Origin: Plantago major
Lineage: Eukaryota; Streptophyta; Magnoliopsida; Lamiales; Plantaginaceae
DNA: 64,000 nt
Assembly (NCBI GenBank): GCA_026545765.1
Contig: CM048840.1
Location: 7,041,765-7,105,764, forward strand
Direction of reading: 5' to 3'
Below are positions 21,652-32,789 of this stretch, piece after piece; position 1 is the stretch's first letter; each line of letters begins with the position of its first letter. A program made the translations under genes and the position numbers. A model generated the notes under the pieces. That model was not told the origin of the DNA. It did not search any database and saw nothing but the letters and a program-made list of their open reading frames with translations.

Positions 21652-24600
21652 TCACAGCTGATTGTCGGGCTTGCTTGTCCTTCCTCTTATTTTGTCAATA
21701 AATTTTCCCAAGTTTTGCTTCAAGTATCTTTTGTTGATCTCGAACACAAAAGACATCCCTCCTATCTACAAATTCAGTAAAGCTAAAATTAATAAATTTA
21801 TTCACATCCCTCAGATCACTGATATCGATGAAGTCTTAGTGATGCAGAAAGTGAAATCAAAGACAGGGCTGTGATATCCTTCTAAGCATTAGCAAGTTAA
21901 TCAGATCTCATAATGAACTATACTCATGCAACAAAAGATTTATCATTGAAGCCCCAACAATTTTGAAACAAATAAGACATTCCCTTCCTCCCATTAGTAT
22001 AGCCATATTTTGCCATTTAGGGCGCAACCCACTACCCACACGATCACAATTTTATCACTCTTTATTTTCATTTTGTATTTGAATAATACCAAACCTACTT
22101 TACTCACAATATAGTATCATTACTTTGAACTCCTAATATCCCAATATGAGACGGAGAGAATATTATTTAGTTAATTGACTACACTAGGAATTATAGCCCA
22201 CATACTAGCAAGTAGGAACTGCATATTTTGCATATATTAATAGTTTTTTTTTTAACTTTTGCTCTCAAATTTAAACCATGCAGCACAAAAGGAAGAAACT
22301 GTAGGAAACAAGAGAGAACCTCAATTAAACAACCGGAACTAAGGGTCAAGAATTGTCCAGTGGATACAGGCCTGCCCTTCACAGAAACTGAACTCTTACC
22401 AAGATTTTGTATAGAGAAAGATCCATCTTCCTCCAACTTGATTGTCGCCTTAGCAGAAACAATAAAAGATGTCCATCAGTTCAAGTATCATCATTATACA
22501 AAAAGTGAGAACGAGAGACGGGGAGAAGAGATACATGAAACAAAAGCTTTCTTGGAAGGGGGGGGGGGGGGGGGGGGGGTTGTTTTAACATATGAACACA
22601 TCTTGGTTCGGCCTCGTGGCATTTACACCCTTCCACAACATTTGCAAACATACCTTGAGCAAAATTATGTGAACTCACCTGTCGTCTAGATATTTTATTG
22701 GCTCGCCCTTCTTTCCGTAAATCAATATCAACATCAATATCATCTGTCGATCTTCCAAGCAAAACCTACGAATACGAGGTCATAAGCAAGCAACATGTTA
22801 ATGCATATCATATGTGTGTATGCAATGCAGAAAGTATCGTACATTGACTTATCTAAGGTTAAGTTCAAAGCAGCCCAATGAAATGGAACAAGCAGGCAAC
22901 ACAGAATGACCAAAAAGAAGGACCAGGATTTTAAAGCATCATCTTAAAATTAATAATTGCCGCTGCTTTTTGAAAGAACAGAACAGAAAGTGTTTCTCTG
23001 GGTATTGAATTTCTTTCGAGGGCAGACAAGTCAGATAGAAAATTTCTAGTTTCAAAGAATCTCGTAAGATCATTGTAGTTGAATGATGATGCATTTGAGC
23101 TTCAGCCTTTGACTATGATTAATGGCATGGAGATGGTACAAGCATTTCCCAAGTTAAATAACTTCTTTATGTGCAAACATGCACACGCACACAACACAAA
23201 AAAGGAAAGAAAGAAAAGAAACGTAAATAAATATCTTTGTTATTTTGTTGTTGATTGGAGAGATGATTTGTTAAAGAATTTAAAATGCCCCATATTAACG
23301 TGATTGACTTTGTTTGTTACTAAAACACATGTAAAAACCATTCATGTGTGAGAAACATTAGATGGGAAACTGAATGGATCGATTACCTCAGGCTTGTTAA
23401 TGCAATGCCTCAGATGGCTGCCATAAAAGATGGCTAAGGCTCCCTTTGATGTCATTGCCCTATGCAAACAAGAACGACTAGCTTGCTCCAACCTTATGAT
23501 TGTCCTCTTAGTTTCATCATGCTGATAGCTTGGAACTGAATTTTAGATAACAAACTGAGCCAATATTATCAAGTGCTGTAGAAATTAAAGCAAAGAACTC
23601 ATTCCTATTAATAGGAAGGACGAAGCACGCATGAAGATGGGTCAGCAACACATTCACTAGGTGAACAGGATTTAAAGTAGCATTGTCATCGGGCCTGCAT
23701 CCCCAAACATAGGAATCGGGCAATTGGCTCCCGATATATATTAGTAAAGGTCTGAAGACTGAACGAAAAAGTGTGCATGGATTCTTCTACAAGTGAGGCA
23801 GTCATTTACGGAATAGCACGGGCATAATGTAAGTATTATATTGCAGCACCAGTTCAATACCTTGCTGAATAACTTGTGAGTCTTTAACTGGATCCAGGTC
23901 CATATCAAATAACTGTAAATAACAATAAAAACAGTTGTCAATTTACACATTCAGAAGCTAATTGATCCTCGACGTAATTCTGGAGTTTACCATAGCTTCT
24001 ACATCAGAAAAATATGGCACGTCATCTTCAATCTCTGATTCTTCCTGATCAAATACTGCGTACTCATCTAAAATTTCCTGATGTACGATTCTCACAGACT
24101 CTGCTTCAGTGGATTGTAATACACCAGTGACTGTTGTCGGTCTGCCACCAACCTGTGCAAAATTATTGGAATGTATATAGTCTTGGTATAATGCAGCCAC
24201 TGCCCCCCCCCCCCCCAAAAAAAAAAAAAAAAAAGTGTTACAACATACCCTCATAGGAAATCCAGCGACATTTTTCACAACCATTCTATCATGAGATCCT
24301 TTTGGAATTGGATAAAGGGATATGCCTTTATTGGAATCTGTTATGGTTTTATTTGCAAATCCACGAATTGGCGGCTGAGGTCTAATGTTATGCATTTCCG
24401 TTTTGGCAGCACGGCCAACAAATGGATGTATTGTATTTGAATCTGACAAGCCGTGTGATGTAATCTTCTGAGAACACCCAAAACCTTTAGTTGAACCTTT
24501 TATAACAGCTTGTTCATTATACTTTTCATGAGAACCAGCGGATGCATCATTAGAAGTGATGGTGTTAGGCTGTGGAGCAGAAGTACAAAATGTAGCGGAA

Positions 24601-27600
24601 GGATGGATGAGCAAGAAGATATCGTCATTGCATGGAATTTCAGTGCTCTGAGTGTTCAGTGTGCAGCAGATCTTCTCGGCACAGGGCTCGGAAAATTCAG
24701 ATTCTGATACCAGTTTGACGGACGCGTTACTCTCTGGGTGAACATTTATTTGCTGGTCTCCATGAATAAGTAGTGGAACAACTTCCTGTACTGCAGGATG
24801 TGCACTAGTAAGGGGCACTGAGTTAGTTTCTGCAACTATTATGCTCCCGGACTCCACCTTATCAGTGAAATAGTTATCTTCTGCAATATCTAAATCCACC
24901 AAAATCTCATTGCCAACTGAAAGGTTCAAAAGTGAATCTGGGTCCGCGGATTCACCTGTGTACACTGAAGAACTATTTTCTTTGCCATCAATATCATTAA
25001 ACACACCTTGAGCATCCTTGGCTGTATCTCCAGTGTCTGTGCCAACTGGCACTGCTGTAACTGATACATCTTGCAAAGCTCTGCAGTGACGCATGGGAAG
25101 CTGATCGGATGCAAACATATCAGCTTGAAATGTAGCAAAGTCTTCTGGATTGGACGGCTCAAATATTTGCTCATCTACAAATCGAACACACGAACTGTTA
25201 GGGTCTTCATTTATCATATTATCAGAAAACAGAGGATTTTCTCTGTTTCTGATATTTGCCACCATCATTTCATTCCCACCTTGTTTTAACGAGGAGATAT
25301 CCTCACCAAATCCATAATTTTCAATTCTTTCATTTGTGTGATTCTCTTCAAAGGAATTCAGACATTCAGCCTGTATAAAATTAGCTGTACAAGAGGTCCC
25401 ACCTATATCTCTCACTGTGTCTGGAAAGGCCTGACTCATACGAAAATCTAAATCATCTACAGGAAGCCCTAAAAGTTCTGATATATTATCATCTCCAATC
25501 ATAGAGGATTGACCTAAAGAACTAACACCAAGTACTGCCTGCTTTTGAAAACCAGAAGCAACATATTCAGTGAATTGAGGACTGGGTTCAAAAAAACCTA
25601 AATCAGCATTACTTAAAATATCACTACGATATTTTTTCCTCATGGCATAGTATTTTCTGCGTAAGCTCTCTGATTTCCTCTTTTGTGGAACCTCCTTAAT
25701 TACTTTGAGGTTGATGTCTGATCTATTTAACTTGGAGATCTCAAGTTCGAACATGTGAGAAGAGGCTTGGGCTGAAACACCAGGGTCATACAGCAGAGAA
25801 TGCCATCTATCCTGCAGCTCTCTTAAAGAAAATCTTTGAGAGAATTGTCCAGCACCTTTAGCAAGTGCTTCCAGTGATGCACCCCTCTGGGAGGAAAAAA
25901 GAAAAAAAAGAAGAAGTATTAGACCTCCTTTTTAATTAGTAACATTATTGGAATTATTTTGAATCTGATATCATATTAGTAGTGTGAAGTACATAGAAGT
26001 CCAGATTTAAACAAATTTAACGAGAACTTAACGTGAATAACCTACGCACTTCCACGGACAATATCGCATTACCCTTTAAGTGTCCATTTCTTCTTTCCAG
26101 ACATCTTTGCGACCATGTAAATCTGGAGATATTTGAATACAAACATCCCAAAATAAAACAAAAGGAGACAAAAAAAATATCCTCCCCGTGCCACCCACTA
26201 CAATGGGTTTAGAAGACCCCAAATCAGTTCAAAGGCGATGACTGATGCATCCAGGACAACAACAAAAAAACCAAAAAGTGTTCCCATAACTGTGACGTTG
26301 ACATCATTGCACCTCATCAGATTCTCCTTGCCGCTCTGACCAATAGACCACTGTTTTTACTTGGTGGCCTTAGGCTTCCTAAGAAATCAGACGCGTAAAC
26401 TCTTGAAGTAGCAAATACCACATCTTGAAAGGGATTTTCCGATACTGATTGATATTGAGTGTCTAATACAGTTACTTCTTGTAAATTATCGGCGAAAAGA
26501 GTTTACAAGATGATTATGCGACAAGTATAATCCAATTCCTCGCACTAAGTTTTCTGCAGCTAACATAAACTATGCATAGTTTCAATATCCAGGGTCTCGC
26601 TCAAATGTTCTCAGAAAGATTGTTCCGGAGTAAATAAGTAACCACATTGCCAGAAGAGATTTACAAGATAAATTGTAATTTTAGGTCTCTGTCGGAATAA
26701 GATATTTACATACTATAAATTTAATTTTGGTTTTCCCTCCGCATAGTAGATTTATAGATAAACTGTAGTTTCAGGTCCTCTATCCACACCATATCAAGGA
26801 CTAGCTCAACACTCTTACCTTCTGATAAGCCATTAATCTACCTCAACTAATGGTGAATTCATATATTGTAAGATCTTTCTTATTATTCACCTATAACAAG
26901 ATTGACAGGGCCTTTTTGTCAAAATCATCTAACCATATGAAATTTTGACATCTTGCAATGCAACTCATCACTAGAGTAAGAATCATCAATGCATGCATTG
27001 AAGCTTCAAACACCAAATAACATGCCCATCAAGAAAGCCATTGTCATCCATACATTTTGTCTTACCAGATCTTGATGATTGTCAATAAAAACATCCCCTG
27101 AGATCCTAAGAAGAGATTATCAACAGGAAAAGGTAATACAATTCCTTTAGGCTAATATCTTTTCCCATGTATATACAAGCCAAAATATGATGATGAAATC
27201 AGAGATGCTCCATTGTAACGCCAACTTTTCAGCTTTCATCATTAAGACTTAATAGATAGTATATCGAACTGACCCGACCGGACGTGAATGTTAGTGGTAA
27301 CTAATACAGTAAGGTCCAATTGTTGTAATAGAATTTAGAACATGTTGAATTGTCCAACATATTATGTCATTAGAAACGAGCACTCCAGTAATAATTAGTC
27401 AGTCAAGCACACAATCAAGTGTCAAAATACTGCAAGCTTAAACATCACCCAGTTTTAGCACCAGAATCTTAGAAAAATCAGTCACCAGTCACCACCCAAA
27501 TTAGACGGCCAATTGAATAAAAGACGATGAAATATGCAGGAAAACAAAAAAAAAAGAAAAAAAGAGAAGAGAGTACCAAATTGAACGGAAATTGTAATTG

Positions 27601-27688
27601 CTTGACGGAAACTAACCTCAATGGCATTTTTCAACTCGAGGTCGTCGTCCGGTAGCCACTGAATTGAGGGCGACAGTTCGGTGGCCAT
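21652..27688 (-). CDS. MCRS1-like protein with C-terminal FHA domain (EMB1967 family)
   Basis: Nuclear FHA protein related to animal microspherule protein 1, whose plant members include Arabidopsis EMB1967. FHA domains bind phosphothreonine. Exons: 27688-27617, 25886-24249, 24152-23991, 23912-23861, 23535-23387, 22765-22679, 22448-22320, 21765-21652. All introns are GT-AG; total 800 codons plus stop. N-terminal MCRS_N part: WLPDDDLELKNAIE, then RGASLEALAKGAGQFSQRFS and LRELQDRWHSLLYDP. A long low-complexity acidic middle (exon 2) follows. The C-terminus is an FHA domain: LLGRSTDD, EGRANKISRRQ, SIQNLGKSSVSVKG, GGMSFVFEIN. The usual NG of the FHA core is KG here. The start is the only ATG that joins in phase. 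A partial copy lies just downstream. Confidence 0.93.
22558..22579. repeat. Poly-G tract (22 G) in intron 6
   Basis: It lies between exons 6 and 7 of the FHA gene, so C-rich on the transcript. Such a run is rare in plant introns and likely unstable; the copy at 16473 has 13. Confidence 0.9.
24204..24234. repeat. C-run followed by A-run in intron 2
   Basis: About 14 C and then about 17 A lie between exons 2 and 3 of the FHA gene, close to the 5' splice site at 24248. On the transcript it reads T-run then G-run. Confidence 0.85.
25887..27616 (-). other. Large first intron of the FHA gene
   Basis: 1.73 kb, bounded by GT (27616) and AG (25888-25887). No coding sequence or element end recognised inside. 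Confidence 0.7.
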
Positions 27689-28319
27689 TTTCGAAAACCC
27701 TGAACGAGCTCAAAATTGAGCTGTTGAAAGCAATGGTGAATAATATTCGGTTTCGACTGACTATGTACCTGGACGATATCATCTAAAATTTCACAAGCGC
27801 CATGAATTTAGACATTTAGGTGAAGAAAGCAGAAGGCACCTGAGAGAGAAGCAAACAGCAGTAGAAGTGTAGAACCGGTAAAATAAACCATCTATATGTA
27901 CTGCTTAGTCATCAGTGTAAATAGAAGTCAGTCTTTATGATACGTTGAATCATTCCAGATAACTTCATACATTAGTATTTACGCGTAATTTTAGTTTAAA
28001 ATTTAATCAACAATGAAAGATAAAAAATGTGAGGAAAAGTCCGTTTGTTTGGCTACAAACTTAAGTTGAGTTTTTTCAATTTGGATTGAGTTTTTGAACA
28101 TGTAGCAACATGTTTTTAATATATTGTAACACGAATTGTATTTCCACAATGAAGGGATCTTATTTTTGTTCGTGTGGCAGGTTCGACCAGAGTTTTATTT
28201 TCGGAGAGGACACCTTCCACAAATGATTTTACAAGATAAGAATTCTCATTCACAAAAGGTAACATATTCAACAACAAAATCGAAGAAGTCACAAAAAGAC
28301 ACCGAACAAAGGATAATTA
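27689..28319. promoter_or_regulatory. 5' flank of the FHA gene
   Basis: Part of it (27775-27850) is repeated at the right edge of copy A (18545-18620). It contains CACCTGAGAGAGAA, probably 5' UTR or proximal promoter. No clear TATA box found. Confidence 0.5.
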
Positions 28320-28432
28320 GGCTATGTTCTCTTCAACTGCAATTTTCTGAACTGAATTGAACTGAATTGTAGTATAAAATATAATTAAGCAGAACTGAAC
28401 TGAATGAGTTTTCAGTTGAAGAGAACAGAGCC
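28320..28432. mobile_element. Tourist-like MITE (PIF/Harbinger), 113 bp
   Basis: Ends GGCTATGTTCTCTTCAACTG and, reversed, GGCTCTGTTCTCTTCAACTG: 19 of 20 bases match. It is flanked by TTA on both sides (28317-28319 and 28433-28435), the Harbinger target. No coding capacity. Confidence 0.88.
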
Positions 28433-29048
28433 TTATTATGAACTGTGGCGGAGATAAATGATAAAACATAAAAAGTGGTAAAATGTGCAATTTTAGAGTA
28501 AAAGTAACTTTTTATTGTTTCTTATGTTGTGCAGTTTGCGATTTTTGGTAACGTATGAATTTATGTGGGATATTGAAAAATGAAAATGTATGTGGACTAA
28601 TTGAATAGATTGAGTGAGACTCCCATGCAGTTTGGCCTAGCATTCCTTTATCTGTGACTCCTCTTACACATACGCTATGGCATCACTAATTGCCACAGTT
28701 TGAGAACTGTTGCAACTTGGAGTCCAGCCAAGCATTGTCACTATGGCCTGTTTATCTCAGAGGTCTGTACATAGCTCTAAAGAGAGTTAACTAGCTAAAT
28801 GACGAGGTGGTGAAATGTGACTAAAATGCAAGGAAATATGTTTCAATATCCCAACTAGTACATCACACTATTATCCCTTGCAATATGTAAGGGGGTAGAA
28901 GCATAGAACATAAATACACACAATAACTGAGACAACCAATAGAATAAACACCGTAGTAACAAAGCAACGCATGCAACACAATTACAACAATTATCCACAA
29001 GCATGCAACACCCCTTCAGTTCACTGTTTGGTCTTCGACTTCACATCC
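28433..29048. other. 3' flank of the oleosin gene, no gene seen
   Basis: AT-rich. Presumably holds the oleosin 3' UTR near 29048-28900. Nothing else recognised. Confidence 0.5.
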
Positions 29049-29423
29049 CTATCCCTGGCCCTTGCTCACAATTTCATGCATGCTAGAAACATCCAGCTGG
29101 CCAGCTCCAAACGGGTGTGTCCCGGTCATGTGCCTGTACATCCATGCCGTAACACCCAATGCCCCCATAGCACAGCTACCGGAGAACATGAAACCAGAAG
29201 TGACCAATGACAGTGCAGCAGCAGCAGGAACCAGAATTGGGGTGAGCAAGACCAAAACCGAAGTGGTCATGACTAAACCCATCGTTGTCGCGTTTAAGGT
29301 CATTCCAGCCAAACCAAGCAATGAGCTGCCTAGCAGTCCAGCCATCATGAGTCTCATGGCTTGCCTCCAGTTTTGGGCCAAATATTGGAGCCATTTAGAC
29401 ATTGTTTTTCTTTTTTCAGACAT
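29049..29423 (-). CDS. Oleosin
   Basis: Structural protein of lipid droplets. Single exon of 124 aa, ending QG then TAG. A short N-terminal arm (MSEKRKTMSKWLQ) is followed by a long uncharged stretch (about residues 25-85) that inserts into the oil body. The proline knot region reads VLVLLTPILVPAAAA: two of the three usual prolines are kept and the first is replaced. The C-terminal arm has the oleosin signature WMYRHMTGTHPFGAGQLD. It is shorter than most seed oleosins (about 140-180 aa) because both arms are short. A second in-frame ATG lies seven codons in; I chose the first. Family certain, subtype uncertain. Confidence 0.93.
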   Translation of the reverse strand: MSEKRKTMSKWLQYLAQNWRQAMRLMMAGLLGSSLLGLAGMTLNATTMGLVMTTSVLVLLTPILVPAAAALSLVTSGFMFSGSCAMGALGVTAWMYRHMTGTHPFGAGQLDVSSMHEIVSKGQG

Positions 29424-29483
29424 GTTTCAAGGTGTGAAATGTTGGACTGTTAGCATGGATAGAATAGGAAGATTTTGTTTGGG

Positions 29484-29601
29484 GTATATATAAGAGTCAG
29501 TGGCATGTAATTTGAGAGGCTCATTCAATTGGGAGTAGTGAAGGTGAGGGTACCCTAAAGTAAATTGTTGGGGGTGGGTGTAGCAAGGAACATGCCATGC
29601 A
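29484..29601 (-). promoter_or_regulatory. Oleosin promoter: TATA box and RY motif
   Basis: TATATATA is read on the minus strand at about 29491-29484, some 60 bases upstream of the ATG. CATGCA, the RY core bound by seed B3 factors, is at 29596-29601, about 175 bases upstream. Both fit a seed or pollen oil-body gene; activity is inferred. Confidence 0.55.
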
Positions 29602-30240
29602 GGGGTAACTTTTATACTGAAGGACAGGGACAAGGGCCAGGCATGTAGAAGAAGGATAATGTTCAAACTTAAAAGCTTGCTTAAATGCGTACTTTGAAAC
29701 AGGACAATCATGCTTCCCGTGAGGGCTTACACTGGAAGGGCAAAACTTGTGCTATGTGGGGGGCTAGTTGTGAATATGATAAATTCAACACTATGTCCAA
29801 GCAGCAACCGAACATACAAGGATGAACAAGACTAAGAGGAACAAATGATCATATTTATTTACTCTACTGATATAACTGAAGAAGGCTTGAGGCAAAAGTG
29901 ATTGCATAATTTATCTTCTTACTTCAGGTCCAGACAAATAAAACTGAAAAGAATCAGAAATGAAACATAAAACTATATTACCTACAATAGCCACACTCAA
30001 CTAACTGTATCCAGTGGTATTTGCAGAAAAGGCTATCAGAATACTTGTCTGTGGAAATTGAACTATAAGGGCCCCCGAGCCATCACAGGTGGATTATGAA
30101 AGGCTCAAAAGCACATAAAGAATCTATCCAACTCCCAATCCCCATTCAGTGCAAGAACTTGATAAGCCGATAGATTTTGAACCCTAAAATGTGCGTGGGT
30201 GAAAGCCAAATCCAAGTGCCCATCTCTACCTAGTTCTAAT
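29602..30240. other. Intergenic, no gene seen
   Basis: No frame or repeat recognised. Bases 30233-30240 (GTTCTAAT) are the left target duplication of the next element. Confidence 0.55.
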
Positions 30241-30603
30241 CAGTGTTGTCAATAGCGGCGCGATAGCGCGCGATAGCGCCACCAAGTATGGTGCCCGCTA
30301 CAGGGCGCGATCTGGACGCGATGCGTTTTAGTGGGTGTAAAATGTCAATTTTACCCTCACTGATAACTTATTAGCAGAAAAATAAGGGGAAAAAAAGGAA
30401 AATAAATGCATATTGAAGTAATATATGACTAAATAAGTACTTATATAGTACTTATATGTTCATTCTATAAATTTTGCCTTTTTAATTTTTAATTTTTATT
30501 TTTTGTTTTACTTCACTATCCCGCCCGCGATCGCAACCGCGATCCGCGATCCCGGTTTTTTGGGCGTGACGCGATGCGTCGCGATACGCGATTCACAACC
30601 TTG
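30241..30603. mobile_element. hAT MITE (363 bp)
   Basis: The left end is CAGTGTTGTCAATAGCG and the right end, reversed, is CAAGGTTGTGAATCGCG. It is flanked by a perfect 8-bp duplication GTTCTAAT (30233-30240, 30604-30611), diagnostic of hAT. The subterminal parts are rich in GCGATAGCGC and GCGATGCG motifs; the centre is AT-rich and non-coding. Confidence 0.92.
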
Positions 30604-31037
30604 GTTCTAATAGAATGACTGAAGAATGTATCCAGTGGTATATGGAGAAAAGGCCTTAACCTATTTCTGATATAGCAGCAATGCATTTGCAAAATTACTT
30701 GTAGTAAGGATCTTCAGAGTTCAGACCATCTACCAAAACTTTAGGCAATTTTCATTGTATTCAGAATGGGAAGAGAAGAATTTCATAACATTCGAACAGA
30801 ATGAAAACAGACTAAGAGGAGAAGAGAAAAAACTACTTCTCTCACATTTGATTTCTTCTTCTTTAAACTTCTACATTCCTAAATCGGAGTTAAACATCTA
30901 CATGGGGAACAGGGAAAAATAGAACTTGAGATAATAACAGTGCAATAATAAATTCTACTTGCAAAGCTATTTGGGGTAAACCCAAATCTCTGCCAAACAT
31001 AAAGGATCAAGTGACGTTACAGGAAATGTAGATGGCT
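30604..31037. other. 3' flank of the membrane-protein gene
   Basis: Likely includes its 3' UTR on the minus strand. Nothing else seen. Confidence 0.45.
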
Positions 31038-32492
31038 TTAGAGGTTCTTGGTGCCAGTCCCGGATGGTGGTGAATTTCCATTTCTTGGCAGCAAAAATGC
31101 AGGAAGGAAAGATGGGAGTGCAAAGGCCAGCGCCAAACATAGCAATACCATAACCACAACATACCAAACTTTGTGAGGGATACCCAGAAACAGTTCGTCA
31201 CACACTGTCAGTAAAGAGAAAGTTCAGATGCTAAAAACTGAAAACTGGATAGATAGAAAGAGAGAGAAAGCTGCAGACAAGAAAAATATACTTCCAGCAT
31301 TTTCATTTTTTCCTCTCAGCAAAGAAGATAGACGAGGATTGGAGGAGGGGTATTCAGGAATAAATAATTCTCCAAAGGAGATTTGGGATAGAAAATGCAT
31401 TCAGAACGAGGCAACAGCAGTATGATAGCAACAAAGATACAAGTCAATAGTACCTATATTGAAAATGACATGGTCCCTTTCCTGTTTCCCTGGTATGGCA
31501 ACAACTCCTTCAGGCTCTACGCTCACCAAAACATATATTCCATCCTGAGCCAAATTCCCCAGACCATTAGAGTTCAGGAAGATGGAGAATATCATTCAAT
31601 TATGTAAATAAAAGATTAAGAGCAGACAGACCTTGTGAGCCCCCAAATATGTAGCATCAGTCGTAAAAATTAATTTTTCTGTATTAAGCAACTTTCTTCC
31701 TGGATTAAGCCCCAAGTCTGAGTCACCTTTCAGTAGTTGTAAAGAGAAACTGGAAGGTATCTGTTGCGCACAAGTCAATGTTAGAACCAAATAGTGCCCA
31801 CGAGTTTTAAAATGACTCTTAGGAACATGGAAGTGACCTACATACAGAAGCAGGATATGATATCTTCACTTCATACCACATATGTGGTTGTAAGCCATGC
31901 AGACGATAGCGGCAAGCACCGTTTTGTAATGGTAATGTTTCCTCAAAGAGCTCCTGACCAACATTTAGAACTCTTTCACCAATCCTACAATTATTTGCAA
32001 GACTAGTCGAGTCAACAAGGATTCAGAATTCGCAAACCAATGGATTGCTTAGAAAATGATCCCCATGTTTATTTGGCCTGGCGTATTATCAAGTCACATG
32101 AAACTTTCCAATGTTATCCAGATAATAGCACTAACTGACTTCCGGGTAAAAAGAGAAACAATTGCATATTTCCTCATTTACATAACAAGTTTCCCATTTA
32201 CTGTTCACGTGATGTTTTTTCAAGACCAATGATAAAATCTCGGAACAATTTTGCTGAAAATAATTTCATAAGTTAAAGTAACTACAAATGAAGATGGTTA
32301 GGGTTAAAAACTTGATATAGGATGAAGAAGAATCTATCAGTGCACTAAAACGGACAGGATCTTAGACACCGTTCGAATTTGATGGAAAGAGACAGAGTGA
32401 TCTGCATAGACTTACATACTTCCATGAGTCAGCAACGGGCAAGCGAGTAACACAATCAGATGGCAAAATGTCAGCCACTCAAAGTATTTCAT
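31038..32492 (-). CDS. Secretory-pathway membrane protein, unnamed (200 aa)
   Basis: I do not recognise the family. Exons: 32492-32416, 31984-31846, 31760-31632, 31544-31454, 31204-31038. All introns are GT-AG, phases fit, and the total is 200 codons plus TAA. The N-terminus MKYFEWLTFCHLIVLLACPL looks like a signal peptide, probably cut near LTHG-S. The middle is predicted lumenal or extracellular: it has two cysteines at most (GACRYRLHGL; VCDELF) and aromatic motifs (PHMWYEVKISYP). A single membrane span follows (VWYVVVMVLLCLALAFALPS). The tail is short: LLPRNGNSPPSGTGTKNL. This gives a type I layout with a tiny cytosolic tail. The gene looks intact. Its start lies only about 100 bases from a fragment of the FHA locus. 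Confidence 0.8.
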
Positions 32493-32589
32493 CTTTCCAG
32501 TGCTTGTATTGAGTATGACACCCAAACGACTGTTGAAAGAAACAAATATGGTATAAGAAAGCATGAATATGCAATGCAATTACATCTGA

Positions 32590-32789
32590 TATGCTTGGAG
32601 TCGTGTTCCACTGGATCTTGGTCCATATCAAATAACTGTAAATAACAATAAAAACAGTTGTCAATTTACACATTCAGAAGCTAATTGATCCTTGACATAA
32701 TTATGGAGTTCACCATAGCTTCTACATCAGAAGCTAAATGATCCTTGACGTAATTATTGAGTTTACCATAGCTTCTATCAGAAGCTAAT
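32590..32789 (-). pseudogene. FHA-locus fragment (copy C, part 1)
   Basis: It matches copy A at about 17935-18130: exon 4 end (GGATCTTGGTCCATATCAAA), intron, exon 3 edge and the tandem duplication. It is closer to copy A than to the intact gene, since it shares the doubled unit. It is split from part 2 by a solo LTR. Confidence 0.85.

Noticed and set aside
22228-22689. 153-aa plus-strand ORF
   Set aside because: It runs antisense through FHA exons 6-7 and the poly-G tract. No features of its own.
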